Source of the DNA: Anaspis maculata | Lineage: Eukaryota; Arthropoda; Insecta; Coleoptera; Scraptiidae | Assembly (NCBI GenBank): GCA_949128115.1 | Contig: OX421965.1 | Location: forward strand, 11,439,420 to 11,503,419 | Length of the DNA: 64,000 nucleotides | Reading direction: 5' to 3' | Made by a program: the position numbers and the translations under genes | Shown: positions 49,301 to 54,971 of the stretch, piece after piece | How positions within the stretch are numbered: the first letter of the stretch is position 1 | Layout of the letters: each line of letters starts with the position of its first letter | The notes under the pieces: generated by a model | What the model saw: only the letters and a program-made list of their open reading frames with translations | The model's database searches: none | Told to the model about the DNA's origin: nothing

Positions 49301-52300
49301 TTAAATGTTCTTTCGTAGGTATATTAACATTTCAATCTCGCATGGACTAAAATTCAGATATTGTCAAAAACTTCTTTTCATATATCATTCTTTCAACATG
49401 GCGGTGCGTACTGCAAAGATATAAATCGGAAAAGTGCAAATTTAGAAAGGGCACATCAAAATCTACAAATAGGGCAATTTTCATGAAAATAAAAATTAAA
49501 ACTAAACTTTTTTTTCAAATTGTTTTCAATTTTTTCTTCAACATTCTTCAAGTCTTTTTTCATGGAAGGTATAAGATAATAAGAAGAATCTACTTTTCCA
49601 CAGAATGAGATGTTTTTTGTTAAAATTGGTTGAAAAATAGAAATTTCACAGCAATTTTCTTATGACCGCACTAAATTTAATTTGGCGCCTCCACTAAACT
49701 TACCTGCGACAGATGTCAGTGTTCCACATTTTTTTAAAATAGTGTTTGATGTCCCAGAGACCGATCGAGACATAACTCCATATATTTTAACGAAGCTGGA
49801 CATCACCAGGCTATTCGATACCTTCTGCCCCTAAATAAAATCCGCCATTTTGAAAAAGGGGCGCCATTCAAATCCTAAGGGACGAAAAAAAAAGCACTGC
49901 GGGTCAAATCGTTTATTCAAGTCTTAGTTACGATCCTGCAAAGTGGTTTGCCTTCATCATCATTTGCAACTTGTTTTTTTCTACCACGTCCACTATGTTA
50001 AACAATGACTATGTGTAGATAGCCATTTAATGAACTTGCTGATTCATACAGAGTGTCCCAGAACTCGCACCCCTTAGAATCTTAAGCCGTTTAGGGAAAT
50101 GCTCCATGGCTTCAGTTTAGGGAAATGTGTCACAAAAATGTAAAATAAGTGTAGGGTTTTAATTTTTGGAGATAGAAGGTAAGTCGAAGAGGGTGGGACT
50201 TCACACTCTCATCTTCAATATCTAACGAGATTCAAGTAAAATGGTTAGAACAGACTAAAGAGAGCAAAAATTTAACTTTCAAGTGTGTGCAACATTTTTA
50301 TTCACAGGGTGACTGAAAAATTGACCGAAAAAAACGTCTGCGCAGAAAAAATCGAGGGAAACATATCATTTCACCCCATGTTCCACATCGTATTGGGTTT
50401 GCAGCCTCTTGCAGTTGTTTTTCGGAAAAAAAATTATATTCTTGAGTTTAGGTATACGGCGAATAACTAAAGAAGACCGCGAAAGACATGGGTCTCGAGA
50501 TGGAGGGACATGACAAAGAAGTTGGGGATCGAAGGGTAAAAGAAGCCGGCAAGGCCGGGGACGTTGATGGGCTATGAGGGCCAAAAAAGAAATTATCAGA
50601 ACTCACTTTTTTAGCGCTGATAATAAGATCCGGACAGGAATCAGTGTAGGAATAGGAAAGACAAGCTTTGAAGGCACCCTGTGAATTTTATTGAATTTTC
50701 GTACACCTGTAATCCGAAATTTCAACACCAATAATGATGGCCCGAATCGCGCCAATCTTGTCCATTATTTTTCCGCAGCTCATGTTGTTGTGTTGAAAAT
50801 CCAACACCTTCAACTTGGGCAAAAATGTCGCGAGTTTCTGCTCGTCCAAGTCTGGCAAATTGTTCCTGTCCAGATTGAGCAGTTCCAGTTGCCCCAAATG
50901 CACCAAATCGTCCCACGGAAACTCTTCCAGTGCATTCCAGTCGAGCTCAAGCGACAGCAGCTGGCTCAGATTTGCGGTCAGCGTTCCATTGAGGCTTTCT
51001 ATTTTGTTGCCAGACAAATCCAAGTACCGTAAACTTACCAGGTCGTCGAACGCGCCCGGTTCGATGCTTTCCACGCCCGAATGAAGAACACTGAGGCTTT
51101 CCAGAGCCGCCAGACCTGAAAACAGCGTTTTTTGGATGCTAGGCAGATTGGATAATATTACGATTGACTTGAGGTTTTTCAGCTGGGAAAATGTGCCGTT
51201 GATGGCGCTATCGTGGGAAGAGATGGTGATTTTATTCAAACTGCTGCAGTTGCCGAATACGTCGGCGGTCAAATCAGGCGTGGACGTCTGGAAAAGCGTA
51301 ATTTCTTCGAAAGGTGAAGAGCACAGAGCTCCGCTTTCGATTTCGTCCAGCTTGGAGTTTTCGATCCATAGCTTCTTCACGGTAGACGGAAGCAGGGAGA
51401 GCGATTCCCGGTAAAGCGTTCCTTTTAAATTCCTAAAGTAAATCACGTAAGGCGGGAACCTCGGCGGTTTAGCCGTGACATTGTAAGCTGCGCCTTCTTC
51501 AAATTTGTAGTTGCTCACTTCTATGAAACCTTCAGATGTGGCCAGAAGGAAGAGGAACCAAATGGTGAAAATCATGCCGAAAACTGGAATCAAAACTTTG
51601 AATGTTTCAAAATGGAAATATGGTGTTAACTTACGCGTGAATCGATCATCAAATGAACTGGGAATGGTGTCGCGTAGTATCGCTTGAACTTTTGATCTTA
51701 TTTATCTAATTTTTGCAATTTCAAGGTAAAGTTGAATTGGAAATATAAACACTTTTGTCAACAAATTAAAAAATGAATTCACTATTTTGTGATGATATAA
51801 TAATATCACATAATATCATATTATGCAGATGGGGAAATAGTGGCATTGAAGGGACATGATGTTGAAATAAGGGACACAAATTATATCGATTTGAAGACAT
51901 AGGTGGTTGATAACAGTACCTAATAACAAATGGCCCTGGCATCCCCCATGCCGTAAGTATGACAGTATAGCCGTTGACACATTTAGGTCCAGATGCTCAC
52001 TTCGAGATTAACTTTGAACTTGGTTTGGTTGCCATAGATTTAATTGTTGCTACAATTATTTCCACAGTAACCAAACCGGGTTTAAAGTTGAAAGATAGGC
52101 GAGAACCACTGCTCTTACAGGGTTTAAGACAATGCTTGCTACATCAGTGTACTGCGGATTGCATAAAACTCTCAGGAAGTTGCTCCCAGTTTTAAGAATA
52201 GTGGTCCAGAGGCCAGCCAGGAGAACGGCAGGAGCCTTGTTCAAGGTTGCCAAGTGAACAAGAAATATAAATATTCAATTGTTCCGATATGGTAAATTCC

Positions 52301-53972
52301 AAATTTTGAACTTTTAACCAATATACTGTGAGATTTCACAACTAGAAAAGCGCAAGGAAACATTTTGCAAAACAAATTAATTTTATAGTGACTATTCAAG
52401 GTGACAGTGATTGTAATATAAATCATTATTGGTAACGGCGGCCATACCGAATCTGACAACATCGCAATTTGCAATCGACAGACTGTGAATCATTTGCTAA
52501 GTAAGCATCGAACTTCCAATATTTTCATTATTTTGCAAAAAAGCACAATACAAATTGGAAATTTGGCTCTTCACATTTTCAGTAACTTTTTTGTATCTAT
52601 CTGAGGACTTCGTCATGAAATAGCCTGGTATTCCGTAGAAAAGTCGATATTTGTCTGGATGTTTCAAAGGCGCTAAATAGCCACAGTTGCGTCCATGTTA
52701 CATCTGCGCCGTCGGGTCAGGAAAACGCACTATTGACGTACCACGTTTCGTTCTGGCTGATGACAACACTGTCCTGTCCTGTAAAATAAGCGACATTTTT
52801 TATAAGACATGAGTGGTGATTCTGTATCAAACCCGTTACAATTCAAAAGCCCTTGAAAAAGAAAACAATCGTAAAGCCGATCTCTGATCGTTCCTAAATA
52901 GGTGATGACCAGCGCCTTTTGAGATTTTAAAGTTTTTTCTGCAATCTATCATGTATAACTGGTTGCCGCTCTAGTGCTGGAGACCGTTAACCAATTTTCT
53001 TCATAGAGTTTTGAACTATTGAGGAAGGTTCGTTCTTTCGGAACTCAGGGTTGGTTCAGTCTTTCCGAACACTTTCCAATTAAAACAAAATGAACTCAGG
53101 TGAAGGCCTATTTCTAATTGTTGACGCAATTTTCAATTTCCATATCTGCTCATTGCGAGTATGTATTGGTGATGACAGTTCATTCGCTAAAATTGGTCAA
53201 GAAAAATTATAAATACAAGAAGAGAAAAAACTTATACGATTTTTTTAGTACCTCACACGGTTCATTGAGTAGGTAAATACATAGATAAATAATTGGTAAT
53301 TGGTATATTAATAACAAGCGTGTAATTATGGCTATCGCTCAAGAGGATGCAGTTTGGTGACACGAAACTTGGTGAGTCTCGTAAAGCTTTCTGATAAGTA
53401 ATGACCATATTACACGAGAGTAGAATACTGTTCTTTATTCAACTGGTGAAGTATCCGCAATGTCGTAAAATGTGCACAATTCGGCTATTAGTTACAATAT
53501 TTATTGGCTCATCATTATCATTCTGTAATAAACGGTTGATGATAAAATATCTTATGATTGTTTCAAGGCGTCCACGTCCGGTTTGCGAAAGACCTCCCAG
53601 CACCTGGAAAGACTCCGCGACCCGAATTACATCGAGGTCATCCCGCTGTCCCCGGTCACCATCCCGATGCGGCCCGCTTCGTATTCATGGACCAGACACC
53701 TAAACTGCTACAAGCGTTCCAAAGAGGCCAGGGTGAACGTGCCACCGACGCCTGTCAAGTTACCGTCGCCAGCTCAAAGCAGAATGCCGTCCTTGAACAG
53801 AAGGCCCCGCAAGAAGAAGAAGAAACGCACACCCAGGTTCAATTCGGTATCGAAAATCGATCGCGCATCCAGGGTTGTGTTCCCCGCCCTATTTTTGGCA
53901 ATCAACGTCTTCTACTGGTACTTGTATCTGTCCAGAACTCAGCGCATCAAAAATTTGAGTTCAGTAGCCTAA
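4821..53972 (+). CDS. GABA-gated ion channel subunit, insect GRD/CG8916-type (GABA receptor alpha-like), 3' part, six exons
   Basis: Cys-loop ligand-gated channel subunit of the neuronal plasma membrane. Join of 4821-4903, 38078-38227, 39916-40068, 43876-44009, 47409-47552 and 53568-53972; phases match throughout and give 355 residues to the TAA. Order: Cys-loop ([15 protein letters not shown]), end of ligand-binding domain, TM1, TM2 ([14 protein letters not shown]), TM3, an acidic serine-rich cytoplasmic loop, basic stretch and TM4. The 83-bp and 153-bp exons match the sizes known for animal GABA-A receptor genes. The signal peptide and N-terminal ligand-binding exons are outside the window to the left. 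The intron sizes are about 33.2, 1.7, 3.8, 3.4 and 6.0 kb. I cannot separate GRD from its close paralogue CG8916 by eye; glycine-like or LCCH3-type identity is less likely. Confidence 0.95.
4904..5943. other. Intronic stretch with one unassigned minus-strand ORF (5185-5691)
   Basis: No repeat pairing recognised. On the minus strand a 168-residue open frame runs from 5691 to 5185, the longest in the window outside the RT and LRR genes. It starts [17 protein letters not shown] recognise no domain, signal peptide or membrane segment, and no splice partners. It may be a decayed transposon fragment or a chance ORF. Confidence 0.3.
6283..6312. repeat. Solitary Tc1-like terminal sequence
   Basis: ACAGTGGCGATCGAAAGTTT followed by GGAAACAC resembles Tc1-family terminal repeats (CAGTG...AAAGTTTGGA.ACAC). 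No opposite end was found nearby, so it is probably a truncated copy. Confidence 0.4.
7561..7745. mobile_element. 185-bp MITE, PIF/Harbinger-like, TSD TAA
   Basis: Terminal inverted repeats of about 37 bp: TGGCGGCTTTACTGAACTTC at the left and the reverse complement of GAAGTTCTGTAAAGCCGCCA at the right, each followed inward by a GTCGCCGGCGAC palindrome. The trinucleotide TAA flanks both ends (7558-7560, 7746-7748), the target duplication typical of PIF/Harbinger elements. Non-coding. Confidence 0.75.
8241..9732. other. Intronic stretch without recognisable genes
   Basis: AT-rich sequence with short ATT/TAA runs near 8957-8990. No inverted repeat pair, splice-bounded coding segment or transposon motif was recognised here. 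Confidence 0.4.
9733..10089. mobile_element. 357-bp hAT-like MITE with 8-bp TSD, packed with ATCGATT motifs
   Basis: The palindromic octamer CTCATGAG occurs immediately before (9725-9732) and after (10090-10097) the element, an intact 8-bp duplication as made by hAT transposases. The ends are TAGCTGGGCAAT and, in reverse complement, TAGGGCTGGGCGATTG, a hAT-like terminus. The interior consists largely of overlapping AATCGATTA-type words and is non-coding. Confidence 0.85.
10195..10345. repeat. Degenerate TATTATTGG-type tandem repeat
   Basis: Short imperfect units of GGTATTATT/CAGTATTATT/GATATTATT follow one another for about 150 bases. Low-complexity sequence, no coding signal. Confidence 0.8.
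10346..11682. other. Intronic stretch, nothing assigned
   Basis: Mixed composition with some GC-richer patches (10860-11150, 11330-11460). I found no paired splice-bounded coding segment, inverted repeat or transposon terminus. The open frames here are short and show no motif. Confidence 0.35.
11683..12290. mobile_element. Short palindromic MITE cluster (GGGC-TAAAGTG ends)
   Basis: 11683-11792 is a small hairpin: CCATGGGCATAAAGTGCCAC at the left pairs with the reverse complement of GCACTTTAGGCCCAAGG at the right, with matching C- and A-rich stretches and TTGTGC inward. A third related terminus (AGTCACTTTAGGCCCTG, 12271-12287) lies in inverted orientation 500 bp downstream, so a larger element with ends at 11684 and 12287 is also possible. 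No target duplication was found. Confidence 0.5.
13268..13388. repeat. (ACT)n microsatellite
   Basis: About 120 bases of ACT triplets with a few TCCT interruptions. In the second copy of this transposon the same site has only a few triplets plus an inserted MITE, so the array expanded here after the copies separated. Confidence 0.95.
13666..13986 (-). pseudogene. YqaJ-like nuclease domain fragment of transposon copy 1
   Basis: The minus strand reads [20 protein letters not shown], then VKCPKSA, then, after about 30 residues, an [13 protein letters not shown] segment. SPDGL, (E)xKCP and YxxQVQ are the core motifs of the YqaJ/lambda-exonuclease-like family seen in phages and in some eukaryotic transposons. 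The glutamate usually two residues before the KCP lysine is Arg here and Lys in copy 2, so the metal-binding Glu appears lost. Only about 100 residues of a normally longer domain remain, ending at a stop. Confidence 0.6.
14129..14505. mobile_element. 377-bp MITE nested in transposon copy 1, AT target duplication
   Basis: Starts GGGGTACTTG and ends with its exact reverse complement CAAGTACCCC. The flanks read CCA-AT at the left and AT-TGCC at the right; copy 2 has the uninterrupted CCAATTGCC at 42492-42500. This shows the exact insertion borders and a 2-bp AT duplication. Non-coding; superfamily not assigned. Confidence 0.85.
14611..16846. mobile_element. 2.2-kb foldback element of the TAGTCC family, TSD TAT, four-unit structure
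   Basis: Starts TAGTCCGGC, ends GCCGGACTA, flanked by TAT (14608-14610 and 16847-16849). Copy 2 keeps the empty site with a single TAT at 42597-42599. Internally a unit of about 570-600 bp is present four times: two in direct order (about 14640-15240 and 15250-15780) and two inverted (about 15800-16200 and 16200-16830). Each unit contains blocks such as GGGTGNNAGGCATTCT and CGTGCTTGGTATC. No coding capacity. Confidence 0.87.
17152..18186. mobile_element. 1.0-kb foldback element with mariner-like ends, TA duplication
   Basis: Starts CAGAGTGTCTCAGA and ends with the inverse of CAGAGTGTCCCAGA; TA lies on each side (17150-17151, 18187-18188). The empty site GTTATATACATT is intact in copy 2 at 42953-42964. 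The halves are inverted: GCATATTAACGGAGATACAG near 17245 mirrors CTGTATCTCCGTTATTATGC near 18095. TA duplication and the terminal sequence fit the Tc1/mariner superfamily. No transposase, so it is non-autonomous. Confidence 0.87.
18323..18526 (+). other. Open frame conserved between the two TTAA-element copies
   Basis: A 67-residue frame beginning [20 protein letters not shown] is conserved in copy 2 (43126-43344) with about 80% identity and one codon-level insertion. I recognise no domain. It may be a terminal exon remnant of the autonomous ancestor or simply non-coding element sequence that stayed open. Confidence 0.3.
19464..22377. mobile_element. 2.9-kb GC-rich insertion with TIRs and ATAT duplication
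   Basis: Starts TGAAGCGACCC and ends GGGTCGTTTCA (inverse TGAAACGACCC), flanked by ATAT (19460-19463 and 22378-22381). X copy 2 keeps the uninterrupted GCGATATTTCTC near 24515-24526, which fixes the borders. The interior is much richer in G+C than the rest of the window (19.6-20.9 kb especially), and 20030-20600 is a degenerate repeat of GTTGAGTTTNGACCC-like units. The open frames there are created by the composition. Superfamily not assigned; the cargo could be captured from elsewhere in the genome. Confidence 0.75.
20030..20600. repeat. Degenerate GC-rich tandem repeat (GAGTTNNNACCC units)
   Basis: Units of roughly 30-50 bases built on a 'GANGTTGAGTT..GACCCTCC' theme follow one another with many substitutions. 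The overlapping frames on both strands are side effects of the repeat. Confidence 0.7.
23239..23660. mobile_element. Internally deleted TAGTCC foldback element
   Basis: Starts TAGTCCAGG, then continues with about 410 bp that are the exact inverse of the left arm of the element at 25240-28775, and ends CCTGGACTA. It is flanked by mirror-image copies (...GAAATGCTCT / AGAGCATTTC...) of the left end of the larger element at 25171. It looks like a deletion derivative sitting at the centre of an inverted duplication. Confidence 0.75.
23734..25165. mobile_element. Foldback element X, copy 2 (inverted, uninterrupted)
   Basis: Reverse-complement copy of X copy 1 without the GC-rich insertion, 1432 bp, with AGGCATTGTT/AACAATGCCT ends. 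Its left half (to about 24520) looks identical to the inverse of 22382-23162 over the bases I compared. Its right half matches 18930-19460 exactly over long stretches. The flanks GTAA and TTAC are mirror images. Identical minus/plus open frames in the two copies simply reflect this duplication. Confidence 0.82.
25240..28775. mobile_element. 3.5-kb palindromic element, TAGTCC family, TSD TCT
   Basis: Starts TAGTCCAGGACCG, ends CGGTCCTGGACTA, flanked by TCT at 25237-25239 and 28776-28778. The related element at 44585 keeps the empty site (GAAATGTTCTTTGCATC near 44654-44670), confirming the borders. The arms of about 1.65 kb each (25240-26900, 27110-28775) mirror each other around about 27005. 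Differences between arms are scattered point changes and small indels. No transposase gene is present. Confidence 0.9.
26893..27107 (-). repeat. Spacer of the palindrome: retroposon-like tail with (AAT)n
   Basis: Between the arms lies unique sequence ending, on the minus strand, in AATAAAGTCAATTAATT and an ATT/AAT run. AATAAA followed by a triplet tail is typical of SINE/LINE 3' ends. No internal promoter boxes were recognised, so this is tentative. Confidence 0.35.
30118..31550. repeat. Minisatellite of phased inverted GAA/TTC units (heat-shock-element-like)
   Basis: About 1.4 kb made of words such as GGAATGTTCC, CGAACGTTCCAGA and CTGGAATGTTGTGGAAT. Nearly every 5-bp step is nGAAn or its inverse nTTCn in alternating order, with higher-order units of roughly 110 and 220 bp. 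A shorter patch recurs at 31725-31830. Overlapping open frames rich in Ser/Asn/Phe on both strands are artefacts of this repeat. Confidence 0.92.
31535..31985. repeat. Pair of direct repeats in the Helitron 5' region
   Basis: 31540-31700 and 31800-31985 are diverged direct copies: both hold CTAGAG...TTCCAGC, TTATCTT.AAA, AACCTTCTT.AT.GATGG and GGGCTACCA.ACCATATAAC, then ACTCGTTTCTGAGTT. This looks like internal duplication of the Helitron's 5' part around a minisatellite patch. Confidence 0.7.
33154..35360. other. Intronic stretch with one short palindromic MITE
   Basis: About 34764-34906 is a 143-bp hairpin MITE: ATTTCATAATCG..TTTGAAGTTGACTTT..TTCAAGTGC at the left mirrors the right end. 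A perfect 10-bp inverted repeat (AATCCGGTCC-C-GGACCGGATT) lies at 34000-34020. A sequence near 35070-35200 (CGCCCCATAACTCGGCTAGC) is a diverged fragment of the 25.2-28.8 kb element. Otherwise nothing was assigned. Confidence 0.55.
35361..36584. mobile_element. 1.2-kb foldback element with long inverted arms
   Basis: Outer termini GTGTTTCAGGAGTAAGTACC (from 35365) and, inverted, GTGTTTCAAAAGTAAGTACC (to about 36578). The inner arms 35403-35960 and 35970-36445 are inverted copies centred at about 35965 (e.g. GATATACAGGGTGATTTAT near 35500 and its inverse near 36385). The CCCTGTAT words resemble mariner-type termini, so one element may be nested in another. No transposase frame. Confidence 0.7.
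36585..38077. other. Intronic stretch with an unassigned ORF (37725-38009, +)
   Basis: A 94-residue frame begins [16 protein letters not shown] and ends with a hydrophobic helix ([18 protein letters not shown]) followed by a stop, 68 bp before the next receptor exon. That layout would fit a tail-anchored peptide, but there is no homology I recognise and such frames arise by chance. No other content assigned. Confidence 0.25.
38078..38227 (+). CDS. Receptor exon: distal ligand-binding domain (150 bp)
   Basis: Acceptor ATTGCAG at 38071-38077, donor GTGCTT at 38228. The first two bases complete the codon left by the previous exon (giving F), then [12 protein letters not shown], a stretch aligning with the region after the Cys-loop of GABA receptors, LSQFDLIAT, and a loop ending NGGAKS. 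It ends one base into a codon, matching the next exon. An NHT sequon lies within it. Confidence 0.93.
38228..39915. other. Receptor intron, nothing assigned
   Basis: 1.7 kb between the ligand-binding and TM1 exons. The open frames (largest about 118 residues at 39135-39491) show no recognisable motif and no repeat partner in the window was found. Confidence 0.4.
39916..40068 (+). CDS. Receptor exon: loop C, TM1 and start of TM2 (153 bp)
   Basis: Acceptor GTTTCCAG at 39908-39915, donor GTAGGT at 40069. It reads [20 protein letters not shown], then the TM1 core [20 protein letters not shown] and [12 protein letters not shown]. The YGPC...SWVSFW motif is the TM1 signature of the family. The intracellular end of TM2 reads T-A-D-R-V-S-L-G, where anion-selective relatives carry P-A-R. 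A second possible donor at 40073 would shift the frame, so GT at 40069 is chosen. Confidence 0.95.
41288..41762. mobile_element. 475-bp MITE nested in transposon copy 2
   Basis: Left end TAGTCTGTACACCGATAGAA, right end inverse TACTCTATACACTGATAGAA, about 25 bp of inverted repeat. It is inserted in the ACT microsatellite, with TACTA on both sides, so the true duplication length is uncertain. Absent at the matching place in copy 1. Non-coding. Confidence 0.75.
42126..42368 (-). pseudogene. YqaJ-like nuclease domain fragment of transposon copy 2
   Basis: Same remnant as at 13666-13986: [20 protein letters not shown], then an NNYFQVQ segment. An extra G in the SPDG region shifts the frame, and the residue expected to be the catalytic Glu is Lys. 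Two independent kinds of damage show the domain is dead in this copy too. Confidence 0.6.
43876..44009 (+). CDS. Receptor exon: TM2-TM3 (134 bp)
   Basis: Acceptor CCTTCCAG at 43868-43875, donor GTGAAC at 44010. It completes a Gly codon, then reads the TM2 pore helix [20 protein letters not shown], then VPYPTALD and TM3 [22 protein letters not shown] is diagnostic for GABA/glycine-type channels and LPKVPY is the TM2-TM3 linker used in gating. It ends in phase 0. Confidence 0.96.
44413..44539. repeat. Short hairpin MITE-like repeat
   Basis: CAGTGGATGTGAGTGAGTAA followed by GTGAACACTTGGAGCGT at the left is mirrored by ACGCTCCAAGTGTTCACTTA, CTCACTCACACCCACTG at the right, about 37-bp arms around a 50-bp loop. 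No target duplication found. Confidence 0.8.
44585..46754. mobile_element. 2.2-kb foldback element, TAGTCC family, TSD TAT
   Basis: Starts TAGTCCGTAGG, ends CATCCGGACTA, flanked by TAT (44582-44584, 46755-46757). The arms of roughly 1 kb mirror each other around about 45680. This is the intact relative of the composite element at 25171-33153 and preserves the empty sites of both the 3.5-kb element and the Helitron found there. Each arm keeps an open frame reading (K)[17 protein letters not shown]. Confidence 0.88.
44835..45044 (-). other. Hydrophobic open frame in the foldback arm (repeated at 46279-46521 +, 32625-32915 +, 28938-29174 -)
   Basis: All four arms of the two related elements carry a frame with [16 protein letters not shown], then a CRN..YCV..., then a Phe-rich segment. 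The 46279 and 32625 copies are colinear over about 80 codons without indels, but most differences change the amino acid, which argues against selection on a protein. It is probably non-coding arm sequence. Confidence 0.25.
46755..47408. other. Receptor intron, remainder
   Basis: No repeats or coding segments recognised apart from the splice acceptor region just before 47409. Confidence 0.4.
47409..47552 (+). CDS. Receptor exon: end of TM3 and start of cytoplasmic loop (144 bp)
   Basis: Acceptor TTCTTGCAG ends at 47408; donor GTAAGG begins at 47553. It reads [17 protein letters not shown], which continues TM3, then a serine/acidic run ([14 protein letters not shown]) that could be a casein-kinase-2 target. 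Phase 0 at both ends, so skipping would keep the frame but remove the end of TM3. Confidence 0.93.
47553..48264. other. Receptor intron, nothing assigned
   Basis: An unremarkable stretch after the donor site, with an open frame at 47674-47955 lacking any motif. Confidence 0.35.
48265..50025. mobile_element. 1.75-kb palindromic element in the last intron
   Basis: The arms about 48270-49130 and 49150-50020 are inverted copies: e.g. TAGTGGACGTGGTA at 48288 mirrors TACCACGTCCACTA near 49983-49996, and CAGTGCTTTT/AAAAGCACTG follow. The central portion near 49100-49180 is asymmetric. The termini (ACATGTCC..., ...GACTATGTGT) differ from the TAGTCC family and no target duplication is evident, so exact ends are approximate. 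Confidence 0.7.
50049..50066. repeat. Solitary mariner-like terminus
   Basis: ATACAGAGTGTCCCAGAA matches the terminal repeat of the 1.0-kb element at 17152-18186. No opposite end was identified, so this is a relic of the same family. Confidence 0.5.
50688..51575 (-). CDS. Secreted leucine-rich-repeat protein, nested in the receptor intron
   Basis: 295 residues from ATG at 51575 to TAA at 50690-50688. A signal peptide ([17 protein letters not shown]) is followed by about nine LRRs of 22-24 residues, the clearest [16 protein letters not shown] and [14 protein letters not shown]; the last runs [15 protein letters not shown]. Six Asn-X-Ser/Thr sites and few cysteines fit an extracellular glycoprotein; there is no C-terminal membrane helix or GPI-like tail. 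A frame continues upstream to 51593, but a 51-bp intron (GTAAGT at 51634, CAG ending 51584) separates it from a 5' leader exon, so M at 51575 is the likely start. The stop codon overlaps an AATAAA (50692-50687). LRR proteins of this kind act in recognition or adhesion; the specific role is unknown. Confidence 0.9.
   Translation of the reverse strand: MIFTIWFLFLLATSEGFIEVSNYKFEEGAAYNVTAKPPRFPPYVIYFRNLKGTLYRESLSLLPSTVKKLWIENSKLDEIESGALCSSPFEEITLFQTSTPDLTADVFGNCSSLNKITISSHDSAINGTFSQLKNLKSIVILSNLPSIQKTLFSGLAALESLSVLHSGVESIEPGAFDDLVSLRYLDLSGNKIESLNGTLTANLSQLLSLELDWNALEEFPWDDLVHLGQLELLNLDRNNLPDLDEQKLATFLPKLKVLDFQHNNMSCGKIMDKIGAIRAIIIGVEISDYRCTKIQ
51584..51634 (-). other. 5'-leader intron of the LRR gene
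   Basis: On the minus strand ACGC|GTAAGTTAAC opens and TTTTGATTCCAG| closes a 51-bp intron, just upstream of the start codon. Short introns of 50-60 bp are common in insects. Confidence 0.6.
51665..51710 (-). promoter_or_regulatory. Candidate core promoter of the LRR gene
   Basis: On the minus strand an AT-rich TATA-like box (TAGATAAATAAGATC, 51709-51695) stands about 60-75 bases upstream of the leader donor site. A start around 51665-51675 would give a leader exon of about 30-40 bases. Sequence-only prediction. Confidence 0.35.
51711..53567. other. Remainder of last receptor intron
   Basis: Near 52013-52090 AACTTTGAACTTGGTTTGGTT mirrors AACCAAACCGGGTTTAAAGTT, a short palindromic MITE-like repeat. 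The rest shows no coding or repeat signal I can support. Confidence 0.4.
53568..53972 (+). CDS. Receptor terminal coding exon: loop and TM4, stop
   Basis: Acceptor TTTCAAG ends at 53567, in phase with the previous exon. It encodes [20 protein letters not shown], a proline-rich linker, a basic cluster ([13 protein letters not shown]), then [20 protein letters not shown] and YWYLYL, the TM4 helix, ending NLSSVA and TAA at 53970. KIDRxSRxxFPxxFxxxNxxYW is the conserved pre-TM4/TM4 signature. The polypyrimidine tract is weak, but no alternative acceptor fits. No strong polyadenylation signal is obvious just downstream. Confidence 0.93.
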   Translation, partial: ASTSGLRKTSQHLERLRDPNYIEVIPLSPVTIPMRPASYSWTRHLNCYKRSKEARVNVPPTPVKLPSPAQSRMPSLNRRPRKKKKKRTPRFNSVSKIDRASRVVFPALFLAINVFYWYLYLSRTQRIKNLSSVA

Positions 53973-54971
53973 GAATAAGAACGGACGCCGACAGGGTTTA
54001 ACATGACGAACTGAGAAGCCACTCCACAATTTCGATTAAAATAACAAACTTTGTTCACGTGTTTTAGTATTAATACATTATGAAATAGATTGCCAGCAAT
54101 TGGAAAGGTTCAAGTTTTGGCGAAGCCGGTCATGAGAAAGGTAGGTGTTGTTACATGATTGTTTCCTAGTGAGCTTATTTTTAGTAAGTGCATCTAGATT
54201 AGCTACACTCATATATCAACCTCCAAATGTTCACACAACATTCCGACACGGTCACATTCTCACTTTCCAGTTTTCTTGTGCAAAACTCGTTGAATTTTCT
54301 TACGAAACGGAAAACTATGGTGTGAGAGAGCGACAGACGAGACGACAGACTAACAAATTAGCAGTGAGTTTCCTAGAAAAGATAACGTCCAACCCAACCA
54401 TTATTTTGGGCATTTGCTTGAGACCTTGAAACAAATATTAGTTTGAAAATTTTGACACTTTTGTGTTTTTGCCTGAATGCTTTTTTGGTATACGCTCGGC
54501 TGTCGCCTCGTCACCTGACAACGTCCTCGTTTATTATAAATCGCATGATATTCTTGTTATATTAATAGCTAATAAACTGACAAAAATCGGATACGAGATA
54601 CTGACCTAAAAGGACCTTTTTACAGGCCTTTTCAATTTTTTGATGAATGTTGAGAAAAATACTCATTCTTTGATTTGTTCCGTTCAAGCTGTAGTTGGAT
54701 TGATTTCACCATTAACTAAGGAGGATGTGGAAAGCATTCACCGGCGTCGGTGTTAAGCCTCGTTGCGAAAATAGGCCGACGTTAAATAAACGAGAAAGAA
54801 ACTCATTTGCCTGCATTCATTTGAAAATATTGTATTCGGCCTATATTGCTTATTTTCGGTAGCTACGGCCTAATTTGGGCTGTTGGATACATAAAGTACA
54901 GCTTTAATAATTCAAACAATGTAAACATGAGTTACACGTCTTAATATCCACTTTTTAACGGCTTGAAATCT
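53973..54971. other. Receptor 3' region and start of the intergenic region
   Basis: Presumably begins with the receptor 3' UTR. AT-rich; no canonical AATAAA close to the stop and no other gene recognised. Confidence 0.4.
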
